From positions 1-32,125 of the forward strand of contig NZ_POTW01000079.1 in assembly GCF_003236295.1 (NCBI RefSeq): DNA of 32,125 bases, read 5' to 3'. Position 1 is the stretch's first letter. Each line of letters starts with the position of its first letter. The translations under genes were made by a program, and so were the position numbers. A model generated the notes under the pieces. It ran no database searches. It saw nothing but the letters and a program-made list of their open reading frames with translations, and was not told the origin of the DNA. This document shows positions 6,913-14,792 of this stretch, one piece after another. This DNA is from Jiangella anatolica (GTDB lineage: Bacteria > Actinomycetota > Actinomycetes > Jiangellales > Jiangellaceae).

Positions 6913-8797
6913 TCGTGCCGGCGTCCTGGAGGGCGAACTGGGTGCGGTACAGCTCGGCGTAGGTGCCGCCGGCGGCCAGGAGCTGCTCGTGCGTGCCGCG
7001 CTCGACGATGCGGCCGTCGTCGACGACGAGGATGGCGTCGGCGCCGCGGATGGTGGACAGCCGGTGGGCGATGACCAGTGACGTCCGGCCGGCCAGCGCG
7101 GTCTCCAGCGCCCGTTGGACCGCCACCTCGGACTCGGAGTCCAGGTGGGCCGTCGCCTCGTCCAGCACGACGACCCGCGGCGCCTTGAGCAGCAGCCGCG
7201 CGATCGCCAGCCGCTGCTTCTCGCCGCCGGAGAGCCGGTAGCCGCGGTCGCCGACGACGGTGTCCAGGCCCTCGGGCAGCGACCGGACCAGCCCGGCGAT
7301 CTGCGCGGCCTCCAGCGCCGCCCACAGCTCGTCGTCGGCGGCGCCGGGCCGCGCGTAGGCGAGGTTGTAACGGATCGTGTCGTGGAACATGTGCGCGTCC
7401 TGGGTGACGACGCCGACGGCCTCGTGCAGCGACTCCAGCGTGACGGCGCGCAGGTCGCGGCCGCCGACCCGTACGACGCCCGCCGTCGGGTCGTAGAGCC
7501 GCGCCACCAGGTGCGTGATGGTCGACTTGCCGGCGCCGGACGGGCCGACCAGCGCGACCAGCTGGCCCGGCGCGACGTCGAAGGAGACGCCGCGCAGCAC
7601 CGGCTCCGCCGACGCCGCGGTCGGCCGGGCGACCGACTCCAGCGAGGCCAGCGACACCTCGTCCGGTCCCGGGTAGCCGAAGTGCACGTCGTCGAACTGG
7701 ACCGACAGCTGCTCGTCCCCCGCGGGCAGCGGCCGGGCGCCGGGCGCGTCGCGCACCATCGGCTCCAGGTCCAGCACCTCGAAGACGCGGTCGAAGCTGA
7801 CCAGCGCGGTCATGATGTCGACCTGGACGTTGGACAGGGCGGTCAGCGGGCCGTAGAGCCGGGTGAGCAGCGCGGCCAGCGCCACCAGCGTGCCGACCTC
7901 GAGCGTCCCGCCGATCGCGAGCCAGCCGCCGACGCCGTACACGACCGCGGTGGCCAGCGAGGCCAGGAAGGTGAGGCCGAGGAAGAAGTAGCGGGCGTAG
8001 AGCGCCTGGACGACGCCGATGTCGCGGACGCGTCCGGCGGCCTGGCCGAAGTCGGCGTTCTCGTCCTGGTAGCGGCCGAAGATCTTCACCAGCAGCGCGC
8101 CGGAGACGTTGAACCGCTCGGTCATCGACTGGCTCATCGCGGCGTTGAGCTGCATGGCCTCGCGGCTGATGTCGGCCAGCTTGCGGCCGATGAAGCGGGC
8201 CGGCAGCAGGAACAGCGGCACCAGCACCAGCACGATCAGCGTGATCTGCCACGACAGCACGATCATCGCGCCGAGCGCCAGCACCAGCGTCACGGCGTTG
8301 CTGACCACCTGCGACAGCGTGCCGGTGAACGCCTGCTGGGCGCCGATCACGTCGCTGTTGAGCCGGGACACCAGCGAGCCGGTCTGCGTCCGGGTGAAGA
8401 ACGCGACCGGCTGGCGCTGCACGTGGTCGAAGACCTGGCGGCGCAGGTCGAAGATCAGGCCCTCGCCGACGCGGGCCGACATCCACCGGCCGACCAGGCC
8501 GAGCACGACGTCGACGACGGCCAGCCCGGCCACCGCGAGCGCGGCCCAGACGACGACGGACCGGTCGCCGGCGCTGACGCCGCTGTCGATGAGCAGCTTC
8601 AGCAGCAGCGGGACGGCGGCCGCCGATGCCGCGGCGAGAACGGTGGTGGCGAGGAAGACGGTGATCTGGCGGCGGTAGGGACGGCCGTAGCCGGCGATCC
8701 GCTTGACGGTGCCCTTCGGCAGCCGCTGGCTGGTCACCGACTGGTCGCCGGAGAACGACCTCGACGCGCGCCAGGCGTGACCCATCCCCATCGACAC
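6899..8797 (-). CDS. ABC exporter, fused permease/ATPase (type IV half-transporter)
   Basis: A 632-residue half-transporter: six transmembrane helices within about residues 45-320, followed by a nucleotide-binding domain. It has Walker A GPSGAGKST (418-426), signature LSGGEKQ (522-528), Walker B VVVLDEATAHLD (542-553) and the switch His578. The permease has the family segments FFTRTQTGSLVSRLNSDV and LYGPLTALSNVQVDI. Such proteins dimerise and export drugs, lipids or peptides; the substrate cannot be told. A Ser/Ala-rich insert (about 378-398) lies between FGYPGPD and the NBD core strand. The start is GTG at 8797, preceded by AGGAGG. The upstream region carries two near-identical operator-like repeats. 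No partner half-transporter is adjacent, so a homodimer is likely. Confidence 0.92.
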   Translation of the reverse strand: MSMGMGHAWRASRSFSGDQSVTSQRLPKGTVKRIAGYGRPYRRQITVFLATTVLAAASAAAVPLLLKLLIDSGVSAGDRSVVVWAALAVAGLAVVDVVLGLVGRWMSARVGEGLIFDLRRQVFDHVQRQPVAFFTRTQTGSLVSRLNSDVIGAQQAFTGTLSQVVSNAVTLVLALGAMIVLSWQITLIVLVLVPLFLLPARFIGRKLADISREAMQLNAAMSQSMTERFNVSGALLVKIFGRYQDENADFGQAAGRVRDIGVVQALYARYFFLGLTFLASLATAVVYGVGGWLAIGGTLEVGTLVALAALLTRLYGPLTALSNVQVDIMTALVSFDRVFEVLDLEPMVRDAPGARPLPAGDEQLSVQFDDVHFGYPGPDEVSLASLESVARPTAASAEPVLRGVSFDVAPGQLVALVGPSGAGKSTITHLVARLYDPTAGVVRVGGRDLRAVTLESLHEAVGVVTQDAHMFHDTIRYNLAYARPGAADDELWAALEAAQIAGLVRSLPEGLDTVVGDRGYRLSGGEKQRLAIARLLLKAPRVVVLDEATAHLDSESEVAVQRALETALAGRTSLVIAHRLSTIRGADAILVVDDGRIVERGTHEQLLAAGGTYAELYRTQFALQDAGTITAT

Positions 8798-8893
8798 CCG
8801 CGTCGACCTCCTCCTGTCCGCTGAACCCGCCGGAGGGAACGCCGGCCGGGCGGCGGTTTCTTCCCCCGTTCGCTCTGAGCGTGCCGGGCGGCT

Positions 8894-8977
8894 CCGTCAC
8901 GCTCGGTGATCTTTCCGGGTGACCTCGCGCTCGTCCGCGGACACCCAGCGCGGCACAAGCCGTCACGCACGGTGACG
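8894..8977. promoter_or_regulatory. Pair of operator-like partial palindromes upstream of the ABC exporter
   Basis: CCGTCACGCTCGGTGATC (8894-8911) and CCGTCACGCACGGTGACG (8960-8977) agree at 15 of 18 positions and are 66 bp apart. The second contains the perfect inverted repeat CGTCAC-N5-GTGACG. They lie 97-180 bp upstream of the exporter start, a plausible place for a repressor or activator. The regulator is not identified. Confidence 0.45.
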
Positions 8978-9114
8978 AAGTACCCAACGCGGGTAGCGTT
9001 TCCGGACATGCTGAAGCGCCCGATCGGCCCATCGCAAAGAACGCGAACAGGCACTCACTCTGCCTTCACGTCACTCTGCGTGAAAGCGCACCGATAACTC
9101 GGTCAATGGCGTGA

Positions 9115-9206
9115 ACCAAGATCAACAGCGCGGAGTGCGACGGTTTATCACTGTCCGTTATGTCGGACTTGCCCGCCCCACTCCGCGGGCGCTGACCAAG
9201 ATCAAC
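9115..9206. repeat. Nested repeat: 12-bp direct repeats enclosing 9-bp and 5-bp inverted repeats
   Basis: ACCAAGATCAAC occurs at 9115-9126 and 9195-9206. Between the copies is a perfect inverted repeat CGCGGAGTG (9129-9137) and CACTCCGCG (9179-9187). Inside it is a smaller one, GTCCG-TTATGT-CGGAC (9153-9168). The arrangement could fold as a long hairpin or be a small non-autonomous element. No gene overlaps it. Confidence 0.55.
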
Positions 9207-9413
9207 TCGTAATGGGAAGGAACCCCACGGGTTCGAGTACGACGACTCGAGAATCCGCCGAACGATTCACCGGCCGGGCTGCTCGGTGTTTCGCCCCCGC
9301 CGCCTGAACGGCGTGCGCGCCGGGGACCGCGCGTTGGGTGACGAGGCGTTTATCGGGGTGACCGAGCTGCTGGAGGCCACCCTCCTCCGGCATCTCGACC
9401 AACTGGGGCTGGT

Positions 9414-9635
9414 TCAGGCTTGCTTCTTGGCCTTGCCTCGAGTGGCGCCTCCACGGCCTCGTAGGTTGACACCGGACTCGGACAGAACCCGGTGGACGAA
9501 CCCGTAGGAACGCCCGGTTTCGGTGGCGAGCTCGCGGATGCTCCGTCCACCTTCGTACTTCTTCTTCAGGTCAGAGGCGAGCTTGTCACGCTGCCCCCCA
9601 CTGATCCGCGCGCCTTTTACCAACTTCTCGGCCAC
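9414..9635 (-). CDS. Small helix-turn-helix DNA-binding protein (conserved in actinobacteria)
   Basis: A 73-residue, strongly basic protein: VAEKLVKGARISGGQRDKLA, a short helix, then a helix-turn-helix at about residues 32-55 (SIRELATETGRSYGFVHRVL). It ends with a Gly/Arg/Lys-rich tail (RGRGGATRGKAKK). The HTH resembles those of resolvase/invertase-type and 'sigma-70 region 4-like' small regulators. The RSYGFVHR recognition helix followed by LRGRGGATRG is a pattern I know from a widespread uncharacterised actinobacterial family. The GTG at 9635 is chosen because relatives begin at this point and GGGAGGA lies just upstream. An ATG at 9662 would add nine residues. It is downstream of the ABC-F gene on the same strand. 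Targets are unknown. Confidence 0.85.
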   Translation of the reverse strand: MAEKLVKGARISGGQRDKLASDLKKKYEGGRSIRELATETGRSYGFVHRVLSESGVNLRGRGGATRGKAKKQA

Positions 9636-9759
9636 GCGTCCTCCCGTTTCGTTGTTCTGCATGACAGAGGACAATGATCCGCTCCATTCCGCTTTTTCGC
9701 CACTCGAAGGCGCGATCGTCCCTCCAGGGAACGAAAAAACGCAGGCTGGATCGACCTCT

Positions 9760-11358
9760 CTATGCGAGTGAGACGAGCTCCGCATAGTCGGGGTTCCACA
9801 GATCTTCGACTCCGTCGGGGAGCAGCACGACGCGCTCCGGGCCGAGCGCCTCGACGGCGCCCTCGTCGTGGGTCACCAGGACGATCGCGCCGGCGAAGGA
9901 GCGCAGCGCGGCCAGCACCTCCTCGCGGGAGGCGGGGTCGAGGTTGTTCGTCGGCTCGTCGAGGAGCAGCACGTTCGCGCTGGACACGACCAGCGAGGCC
10001 AGCGCCAGCCGGGTCTTCTCGCCGCCGGACAGCACGGCGGCCGGCTTGTCGACGGAGTCGCCGGAGAACAGGAACGAGCCGAGCACGCGGCGCGCCTCCA
10101 GCTCGGGGAGGTCCGGCGCGGACGTGCGCAGGTTCTCCAGCACGGTGCGCGAGGTGTCCAGCGTCTCGTGCTCCTGGGCGTAGTAGCCCAGCCGCAGCCC
10201 GTGTCCGGGCTCCACGACGCCGGTGTCGGCCGTCTCGACGCCGGCCAGCAGCCGCAGCAGCGTCGTCTTGCCGGCGCCGTTGAGGCCGAGGATGACGACC
10301 CGGCTGCCGCGGTCGATGGCGAGGTCGACGTCGGTGAAGACCTCCAGCGACCCGTACGACTTGGACAGCCCGGACGCCGTCAGCGGCGTCTTGCCGCACG
10401 GGGCGGGGTCGGGGAAGCGCAGCTTGGCGACCTTGTCGGAGCGGCGCTGCTCCTCCAGGCCGGACAGCAGCCGCTGGGCCCGCCGGTCCATGTTCTGCGC
10501 CGCGGTGGCCTTGGTGGCCTTGTAGCGCATGCGGTCGGCCTGCGCCTTGAGCGCGGCGGCCTTCTTCTCCGCGTTCGCCCGCTCGCGGTGCCGGCGGCGC
10601 TCGTCGGTCTCGCGCTGGGCCAGGTAGGCGGTCCAGCCGATGTTGTAGACGTCGAGCGTGGCCCGGTTCGCGTCGAGGTGGAAGACCCGGTTGACGGTCT
10701 TGTCCAGCAGCGCGACGTCGTGGCTGATGACCACCAGGCCGCCCTTGAAGGCGCGCAGGAAGTCCCGCAGCCAGACGATGGAGTCGGCGTCGAGGTGGTT
10801 CGTGGGCTCGTCCAGGAGCAGCGTCTCGGCGTCGGAGAAGAGGATGCGGGCCAGCTCCACCCGGCGCCGCTGGCCGCCGGAGAGCGTCTTCAGCGGCTGC
10901 GCGAGCACCCGGTCGGGCAGCCCGAGGCTGGCCGAGATGGTGGCCGCCTCGCTCTCGACGGCGTACCCGCCGGCGGCGAGGAACTCCGCCTCCAGCCGGG
11001 CGTAGCGGCGCATGCCGCGCTCGTGCTCGTCGGCGTCGCTGGAGGCCATCTGCTTCTCGGCGGTGCGCATGCCGGCCACGACGACGTCGAGGCCGCGGGC
11101 GCCGAGGATCCGGTCGCGCGCGATGACCTCCGGGTCGCCGGCCCGCGGGTCCTGCGGCAGGTAGCCGATCGGGCCGGTGCGGGTGACCGAGCCCGCGGCC
11201 GGCTGGCCCTCGTCGGCCAGGATGCGCGTCAGCGTGGTCTTGCCGGCGCCGTTGCGGCCGACCAGGCCGATCTTGTCGCCGGGGCCGATGCGGAAGCTGG
11301 CGTCTTCGAGCAACACCTGCGCGCCTGCGCGCACTTCGAGGTGGTGAGCGGTGATCAT
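9760..11358 (-). CDS. ABC-F family ATP-binding protein (ribosome-associated or antibiotic-resistance type)
   Basis: A 532-residue protein with two nucleotide-binding domains and no membrane segment. Domain 1 has Walker A GRNGAGKTT (34-42), signature LSGGQRR (159-165) and DEPTNHLD (183-190). Domain 2 has GLNGAGKTT (358-366), LSGGEKTR (443-450) and DEPTNNLD (467-474). A charged linker of about 70 residues (about 250-315, rich in Arg, Lys and Glu) joins them. That is the P-site tRNA interaction motif region of ABC-F proteins, which act on the ribosome E site to regulate translation or protect from antibiotics. Housekeeping or resistance function cannot be decided from sequence. ATG at 11358 is the natural start (ITAHHLEVRAG). 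Confidence 0.9.
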   Translation of the reverse strand: MITAHHLEVRAGAQVLLEDASFRIGPGDKIGLVGRNGAGKTTLTRILADEGQPAAGSVTRTGPIGYLPQDPRAGDPEVIARDRILGARGLDVVVAGMRTAEKQMASSDADEHERGMRRYARLEAEFLAAGGYAVESEAATISASLGLPDRVLAQPLKTLSGGQRRRVELARILFSDAETLLLDEPTNHLDADSIVWLRDFLRAFKGGLVVISHDVALLDKTVNRVFHLDANRATLDVYNIGWTAYLAQRETDERRRHRERANAEKKAAALKAQADRMRYKATKATAAQNMDRRAQRLLSGLEEQRRSDKVAKLRFPDPAPCGKTPLTASGLSKSYGSLEVFTDVDLAIDRGSRVVILGLNGAGKTTLLRLLAGVETADTGVVEPGHGLRLGYYAQEHETLDTSRTVLENLRTSAPDLPELEARRVLGSFLFSGDSVDKPAAVLSGGEKTRLALASLVVSSANVLLLDEPTNNLDPASREEVLAALRSFAGAIVLVTHDEGAVEALGPERVVLLPDGVEDLWNPDYAELVSLA

Positions 11359-11465
11359 GTCAGGGTGAACTCTCCGTGGCCGGGGAATGGGTGGGCGATC
11401 GGTCAGGCACGATCAGTCCGCCACGGGCATCATGGTGTGCAGTCTACGCGGGAGGTGAATCGGCC

Positions 11466-12362
11466 ATGAAGTTCAACCGGCGCGCACGCCTGGATCCTTC
11501 CCAGGTGTCCGACCAGCGCGGCCGCCGCTCGGCGGGCCGTACGGCCGCGGCCGGCGGCGGCATCGGCGCGGTCATCCTGACCCTGTTGGCGCTGCTCACC
11601 GGCACCAACCCGGCCGACCTCCTCGGCGGCTCCGACTCGCCCGCCGTCGAGGCGGCGCCGGGCTCGGAGGGCGAGCTGGAGCGCGAGTGCCAGACCGTCG
11701 CCGACATCGACGAGAACCAGGACTGCCGGTTCGTGCTGTACGTGAACTCGGTCCAGGCGTTCTGGGAGGACTACTTCGCCGCCGCCGGGCAGCGGTACAC
11801 GCCGTCGACGACGACGTTCTTCACCACGTCGGTCACGACGCGCTGCGGCACGGCGTCGTCGCAGGTCGGGCCGTTCTACTGCCCCGGCGACCAGAAGGTC
11901 TACCTCGACCTGGGGTTCTTCGACCAGCTGCGCACCACCTACGGCGGGCCGAGCGGGCAGTTCGCCGAGGCGTACGTGCTGGCGCACGAGTACGGCCACC
12001 ACGTGCAGAACCTCACCGGCCAGATGCAGCGGGTGCGCACCCAGTCCGGGCCCGACTCCGACGCCGTACGGCTGGAGCTGCAGGCCGACTGCTACGCCGG
12101 CATGTGGGCGCGCGCCGCCACGACCTCCGACGACGAGTCCGGCCAGCCGCTGATCACCGAGCTCACCGACCGCGACATCGCCGACGCGCTGGCCGCCGCC
12201 GGCACCGTCGGCGACGACTACATCCAGGAGCGCTTCCAGGGCACGGTCACGCCGGAGTCGTGGACGCACGGCTCCAGCGAGCAGCGGCAGGCCTGGTTCA
12301 CCACCGGGTTCCGCTCCGGCGACGTCGCCGCCTGCGACACCTTCGCCGCGTCGTCCTTGTGA
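11466..12362 (+). CDS. Neutral zinc metallopeptidase, YpfJ/KPN_02809 family
   Basis: A 298-residue membrane-anchored protein. A basic N-terminus (MKFNRRARLDPSQVSDQRG) precedes one hydrophobic helix at about residues 28-46, placing the enzyme domain outside the cytoplasm. The zinc site HEYGHH (174-179) is followed by LELQADCYAGMWA (203-215), in which Glu/Asp supply the third ligand. FYCPGDQKVYLDLGFF (138-153) is the family signature strand. Conserved cysteines (75, 87, 127, 139) fit disulfides. The ATG at 11466 is chosen over an upstream in-frame start because GGAGGTGA precedes it at proper spacing. Its stop overlaps the start of the next gene (GTGA). The family has no established substrate. 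Confidence 0.9.
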   Translation: MKFNRRARLDPSQVSDQRGRRSAGRTAAAGGGIGAVILTLLALLTGTNPADLLGGSDSPAVEAAPGSEGELERECQTVADIDENQDCRFVLYVNSVQAFWEDYFAAAGQRYTPSTTTFFTTSVTTRCGTASSQVGPFYCPGDQKVYLDLGFFDQLRTTYGGPSGQFAEAYVLAHEYGHHVQNLTGQMQRVRTQSGPDSDAVRLELQADCYAGMWARAATTSDDESGQPLITELTDRDIADALAAAGTVGDDYIQERFQGTVTPESWTHGSSEQRQAWFTTGFRSGDVAACDTFAASSL

Positions 12363-13036
12363 TCGCCGTCGAGGGGGTCACGCACCGGTACGGCGACCGG
12401 GTGGTGCTGCGCGACGTCACGGTCACGCTGACCGAGCAGCGGGTCGGCGTCATCGGGGCGAACGGCTCGGGCAAGTCGACGTTCGCGCGGCTGCTCAACG
12501 GCCTGGTGCTGCCGACGTCGGGGTCGGTGACGGTGGACGGCCTGTCCACGCGCGGCCGGTCCGGCGCGGAGGTGCGGCGCTCGGTCGGCTTCGTCTTCAC
12601 CGACCCGGACGCGCAGATCCTGATGCCGACGGTTGCCGAGGACGTCGCGTTCGGCCTGCGCGACCTGCCGCGGTCCGCGGTGGACGCCCGGGTGGCGGAG
12701 GCGCTGGAGGCGTTCGGGCTGGCCGGGCACGCCGACCACCCGGCGCACCTGCTCTCCGGCGGCCAGAAGCAACTGCTGGCGCTCTGCTCGGTCCTGGTGA
12801 CCGAGCCGAAGGTGCTGGTCTGCGACGAGCCGACGACACTGCTCGACCTGCGCAACACCCGCCGCGTGCTGACGCTGCTGAGCGAGCTGCCGCAGCGGGT
12901 GATCCTCGTCACACACGACCTCGACGCCGTGCTGGCGATGGACCGCGTCCTCGTCTTCGACGACGGCCGCCTCGCCTTCGACGGCCGCCCGGCCGAGGCG
13001 GTGGCGCACTACCGGGAGATCTCCGGCTGGCCGTGA
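12359..13036 (+). CDS. ECF/cobalt-type ABC transporter ATP-binding protein (BioM/CbiO-like), without partner subunits
   Basis: A 225-residue ATPase with Walker A GANGSGKST (33-41), Q-loop segment FTDPDAQI (80-87), signature LSGGQKQ (132-138), DEPTTLLD (156-163) and His186 (VTHD). The F-x-D-P-D-x-Q form of the Q loop and the short length are typical of energy-coupling-factor ATPases (EcfA, BioM, CbiO) that drive vitamin or metal uptake. Those need an EcfT membrane protein and an S component, usually encoded next door. Here the following gene is a convergent DUF6326 protein that overlaps by 28 bp, and no EcfT or BioY is in the window. The GTG start overlaps the metallopeptidase stop. The substrate is unknown and the partner may be encoded elsewhere. 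Confidence 0.85.
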   Translation: MIAVEGVTHRYGDRVVLRDVTVTLTEQRVGVIGANGSGKSTFARLLNGLVLPTSGSVTVDGLSTRGRSGAEVRRSVGFVFTDPDAQILMPTVAEDVAFGLRDLPRSAVDARVAEALEAFGLAGHADHPAHLLSGGQKQLLALCSVLVTEPKVLVCDEPTTLLDLRNTRRVLTLLSELPQRVILVTHDLDAVLAMDRVLVFDDGRLAFDGRPAEAVAHYREISGWP

Positions 13037-13491
13037 AGTCCAGGCAGGAGGACTGCTGTCGCCGACGGTGCGGTGCGGGGCCAGGTCCAGGCGTACCGCA
13101 GGATGAGGCCGAGAAGGATCACTTCCAGTGCGACGCCGAGGCCGTAGAAGAACAGCCAGGACTCGCCCACCGCGTTGAAAGCCGTGACGGGGACGTAGAG
13201 CGAGGCCACGATGAGGTTCGCGATGCGGTTCACTCTGGCGGGCAGCGTCATCGACAGCACGACCATGAGGATCGGGATGGCCACGAGGGTCAGCGCCGTG
13301 GTCGAAAAGGTCTGGGAGAGGTCGAACTCGAAGACCCTGCCGTCGAGGATGTCTTCGACGACGCCGGGCGTGAAGAAGTTGAGAACGTCCACGTAGACGT
13401 ACAGGAACATGAAGCTCGTCCACGCTGCGGCGAGCTTGGCTCTCACCGGGATCGGCTGATCTTCCAGTGTGGTGGGCTGGGGTGTTCTCAT
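13009..13491 (-). CDS. DUF6326 family integral membrane protein
   Basis: A 160-residue protein with four hydrophobic helices: WTSFMFLYVYVDVLNFF, STTALTLVAIPILMVVLSM, IANLIVASLYVPVTAF and SWLFFYGLGVALEVILLGLI. The wording FMFLYVYVDVLNFFTPGVVEDI is characteristic of the DUF6326 family of small bacterial membrane proteins of unknown role. Two ATGs are adjacent (13494 and 13491). GGAG lies three bases before the first and six before the second, so I prefer 13491. It is divergent from the two-component system, which suggests, but does not show, that it is a target of that system. Its 3' end overlaps the convergent ECF ATPase gene. Confidence 0.78.
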   Translation of the reverse strand: MRTPQPTTLEDQPIPVRAKLAAAWTSFMFLYVYVDVLNFFTPGVVEDILDGRVFEFDLSQTFSTTALTLVAIPILMVVLSMTLPARVNRIANLIVASLYVPVTAFNAVGESWLFFYGLGVALEVILLGLILRYAWTWPRTAPSATAVLLPGLHGQPEISR

Positions 13492-13640
13492 CATGGGCTC
13501 CGTTGTTGTGCTGAGGATCGGTGGGTCCACGATCGCTGAGCCCGGCGGCGGGCACATCGGCCCGGAGGCCGGAGCTCGCCTGGCCGATGGATGGTCTGTC
13601 TCTCGTTCTTTCGGCGGGTACGCCGGGACGCGCCGATCCC

Positions 13641-13652
13641 TAGGCTGGAGCC
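13641..13652 (+). promoter_or_regulatory. -10 element for a leaderless histidine kinase transcript
   Basis: TAGGCT (13641-13646) is followed by six bases and the GTG at 13653. It is the same hexamer and spacing as at moaA on the other strand. Confidence 0.55.
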
Positions 13653-14792
13653 GTGGTCACCGTCCGGCGCTCAATCTGGCAGGAGCCGCGGCCTGCTGAC
13701 GCCCCACCCATCGGTCGTCTCGACCGGCTGCTGGTGGGCGGGTTCGCGGCCGCCGCCTTGGTCGAGGGCATCGTTCGGCCGGGCCTGGCCTGGCGACCCC
13801 TGGTGACGGTGCTCGCCCTGGCGCTGATGCCTGCCCTGCTCTGGCGGCGGGGCCGCCCCCTGATGGCCGCCCTGATCGGGTGGGGCATCGCCGGGCTGCT
13901 CTCGGTCCTCCAGTTGACTGCGCAGGCCGGGGACCTCGGCCTCTACTCCATGATGGCCATCCTGATCCTGCTCTACTCCCTGGTGCGGTGGGGCTCGGGA
14001 CGGGAGATGGTCCTGGGGACGGCGTTCGTGACGGTCGTCATCGCGCTGGGGATGTACGCCTCCGCCGCGGGCTGGGCCGATGTTTTCGGCGGGAGCGTCC
14101 TCTTGCTGTTGTTCGTCGCCCTCGCGGCGGTGTTCCGTTACCGCGCGGACCTCTGGCATCGCCAACAGCGCGAGATCCGCAATCAGGAGCGGGTAGCGCT
14201 GGCGCGAGAGCTGCACGACACCGTGGCCCACCACGTCTCGGCCATCGCGGTGCAGGCGCAGGCCGGTGGAGTGGTCGCCGGCAGCCAGCCTGAGAAGGCT
14301 GCCGAGGTTCTGGCCGCGATCGAGTCCGAAGCGTCGCGAACCCTGGCGGAGATGAGATCCATGGTGCGGGTGCTGCGTGAGGAGGAAGCCGTCGCCTACT
14401 CACCGCAGCTGGGTGTCGCGGACCTGCCTGCTCTGGCGCGGGCCGACGCGACGCCCACCGTCGAGGTCTCGCTGGACGGCTCGTTGGCGCGGCTGGCACG
14501 ACCCGTGGACGCGGCGCTCTACCGGCTCGCGCAGGAGTCGCTGACCAACGCCGTACGGCACGCCCGGAGCGCGACCCGCGTCGGCATCGACGTACGCCGG
14601 GAGGGCGGCGCCGTCAGGCTGCGCGTCAGCGACGATGGACGGACCGAGCCGGGGCCGGCCCCGGAGCCTGGGTTCGGCCTGCTGGGCATGGCCGAACGCG
14701 CCCAGCTCCTCGGCGGATCGCTCTCCGCGGGGCCGGCGCCCGAGGGTGGCTGGGTGGTCGAGGCCGTGCTGCCGGTGGAGGCGCTGGCATGA
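13653..14792 (+). CDS. Two-component sensor histidine kinase, NarL/DesK type
   Basis: A 379-residue membrane kinase. Residues about 25-165 carry five to six hydrophobic helices with almost no extracellular loop, so it probably senses membrane or intramembrane stimuli. The dimerisation and phosphoacceptor helix (HisKA_3) reads RVALARELHDTVAHHVSAIA, with the phosphorylated His188. The ATP-binding domain has LAQESLTNAVRHA (N box), VSDDGR (G1) and GFGLLGMAERAQLLGG (G2 region). The GTG start follows a leaderless-type promoter. It overlaps the response regulator gene by ATGA, and the two would be translated together. The signal is not identifiable. Confidence 0.93.
   Translation: MVTVRRSIWQEPRPADAPPIGRLDRLLVGGFAAAALVEGIVRPGLAWRPLVTVLALALMPALLWRRGRPLMAALIGWGIAGLLSVLQLTAQAGDLGLYSMMAILILLYSLVRWGSGREMVLGTAFVTVVIALGMYASAAGWADVFGGSVLLLLFVALAAVFRYRADLWHRQQREIRNQERVALARELHDTVAHHVSAIAVQAQAGGVVAGSQPEKAAEVLAAIESEASRTLAEMRSMVRVLREEEAVAYSPQLGVADLPALARADATPTVEVSLDGSLARLARPVDAALYRLAQESLTNAVRHARSATRVGIDVRREGGAVRLRVSDDGRTEPGPAPEPGFGLLGMAERAQLLGGSLSAGPAPEGGWVVEAVLPVEALA

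Larger units (their letters stand above)
8798..9413. other. Intergenic region rich in inverted and direct repeats
   Basis: A 616-bp stretch between the ABC exporter start and the HTH gene stop. I see no convincing gene: the short reading frames have no ribosome-binding site or recognisable product. It contains a tandem of operator-like motifs (8894-8977) and palindrome TTCACG-N8-CGTGAA (9065-9084). It also contains a nested repeat structure (9115-9206) and the hairpin TCGAGT-N6-ACTCGA (9233-9250). The stretch around 9140-9220 is visibly less GC-rich than the neighbouring genes. Confidence 0.6.

Noticed and set aside
6858-9032. Long minus-strand open frame (724 codons) over the ABC exporter
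   Set aside because: It is a shifted frame of the exporter gene, low complexity with no domain.
9221-9250. tRNA-like GGTTCGAGT segment
   Set aside because: It resembles a T-arm, but there is no acceptor stem, anticodon arm or D-arm around it. It is better explained by the TCGAGT-N6-ACTCGA hairpin.
9202-9402. Short minus-strand frame (66 codons) after the HTH gene
   Set aside because: TTG start, no clear domain and no conserved look. It overlaps repeat-rich intergenic DNA.
9716-9738. Hairpin with an A-run near the ABC-F stop as a terminator
   Set aside because: On the minus strand the T-run comes before the stem, so it is not an intrinsic terminator for ABC-F. On the plus strand the stem is followed by A and not T.
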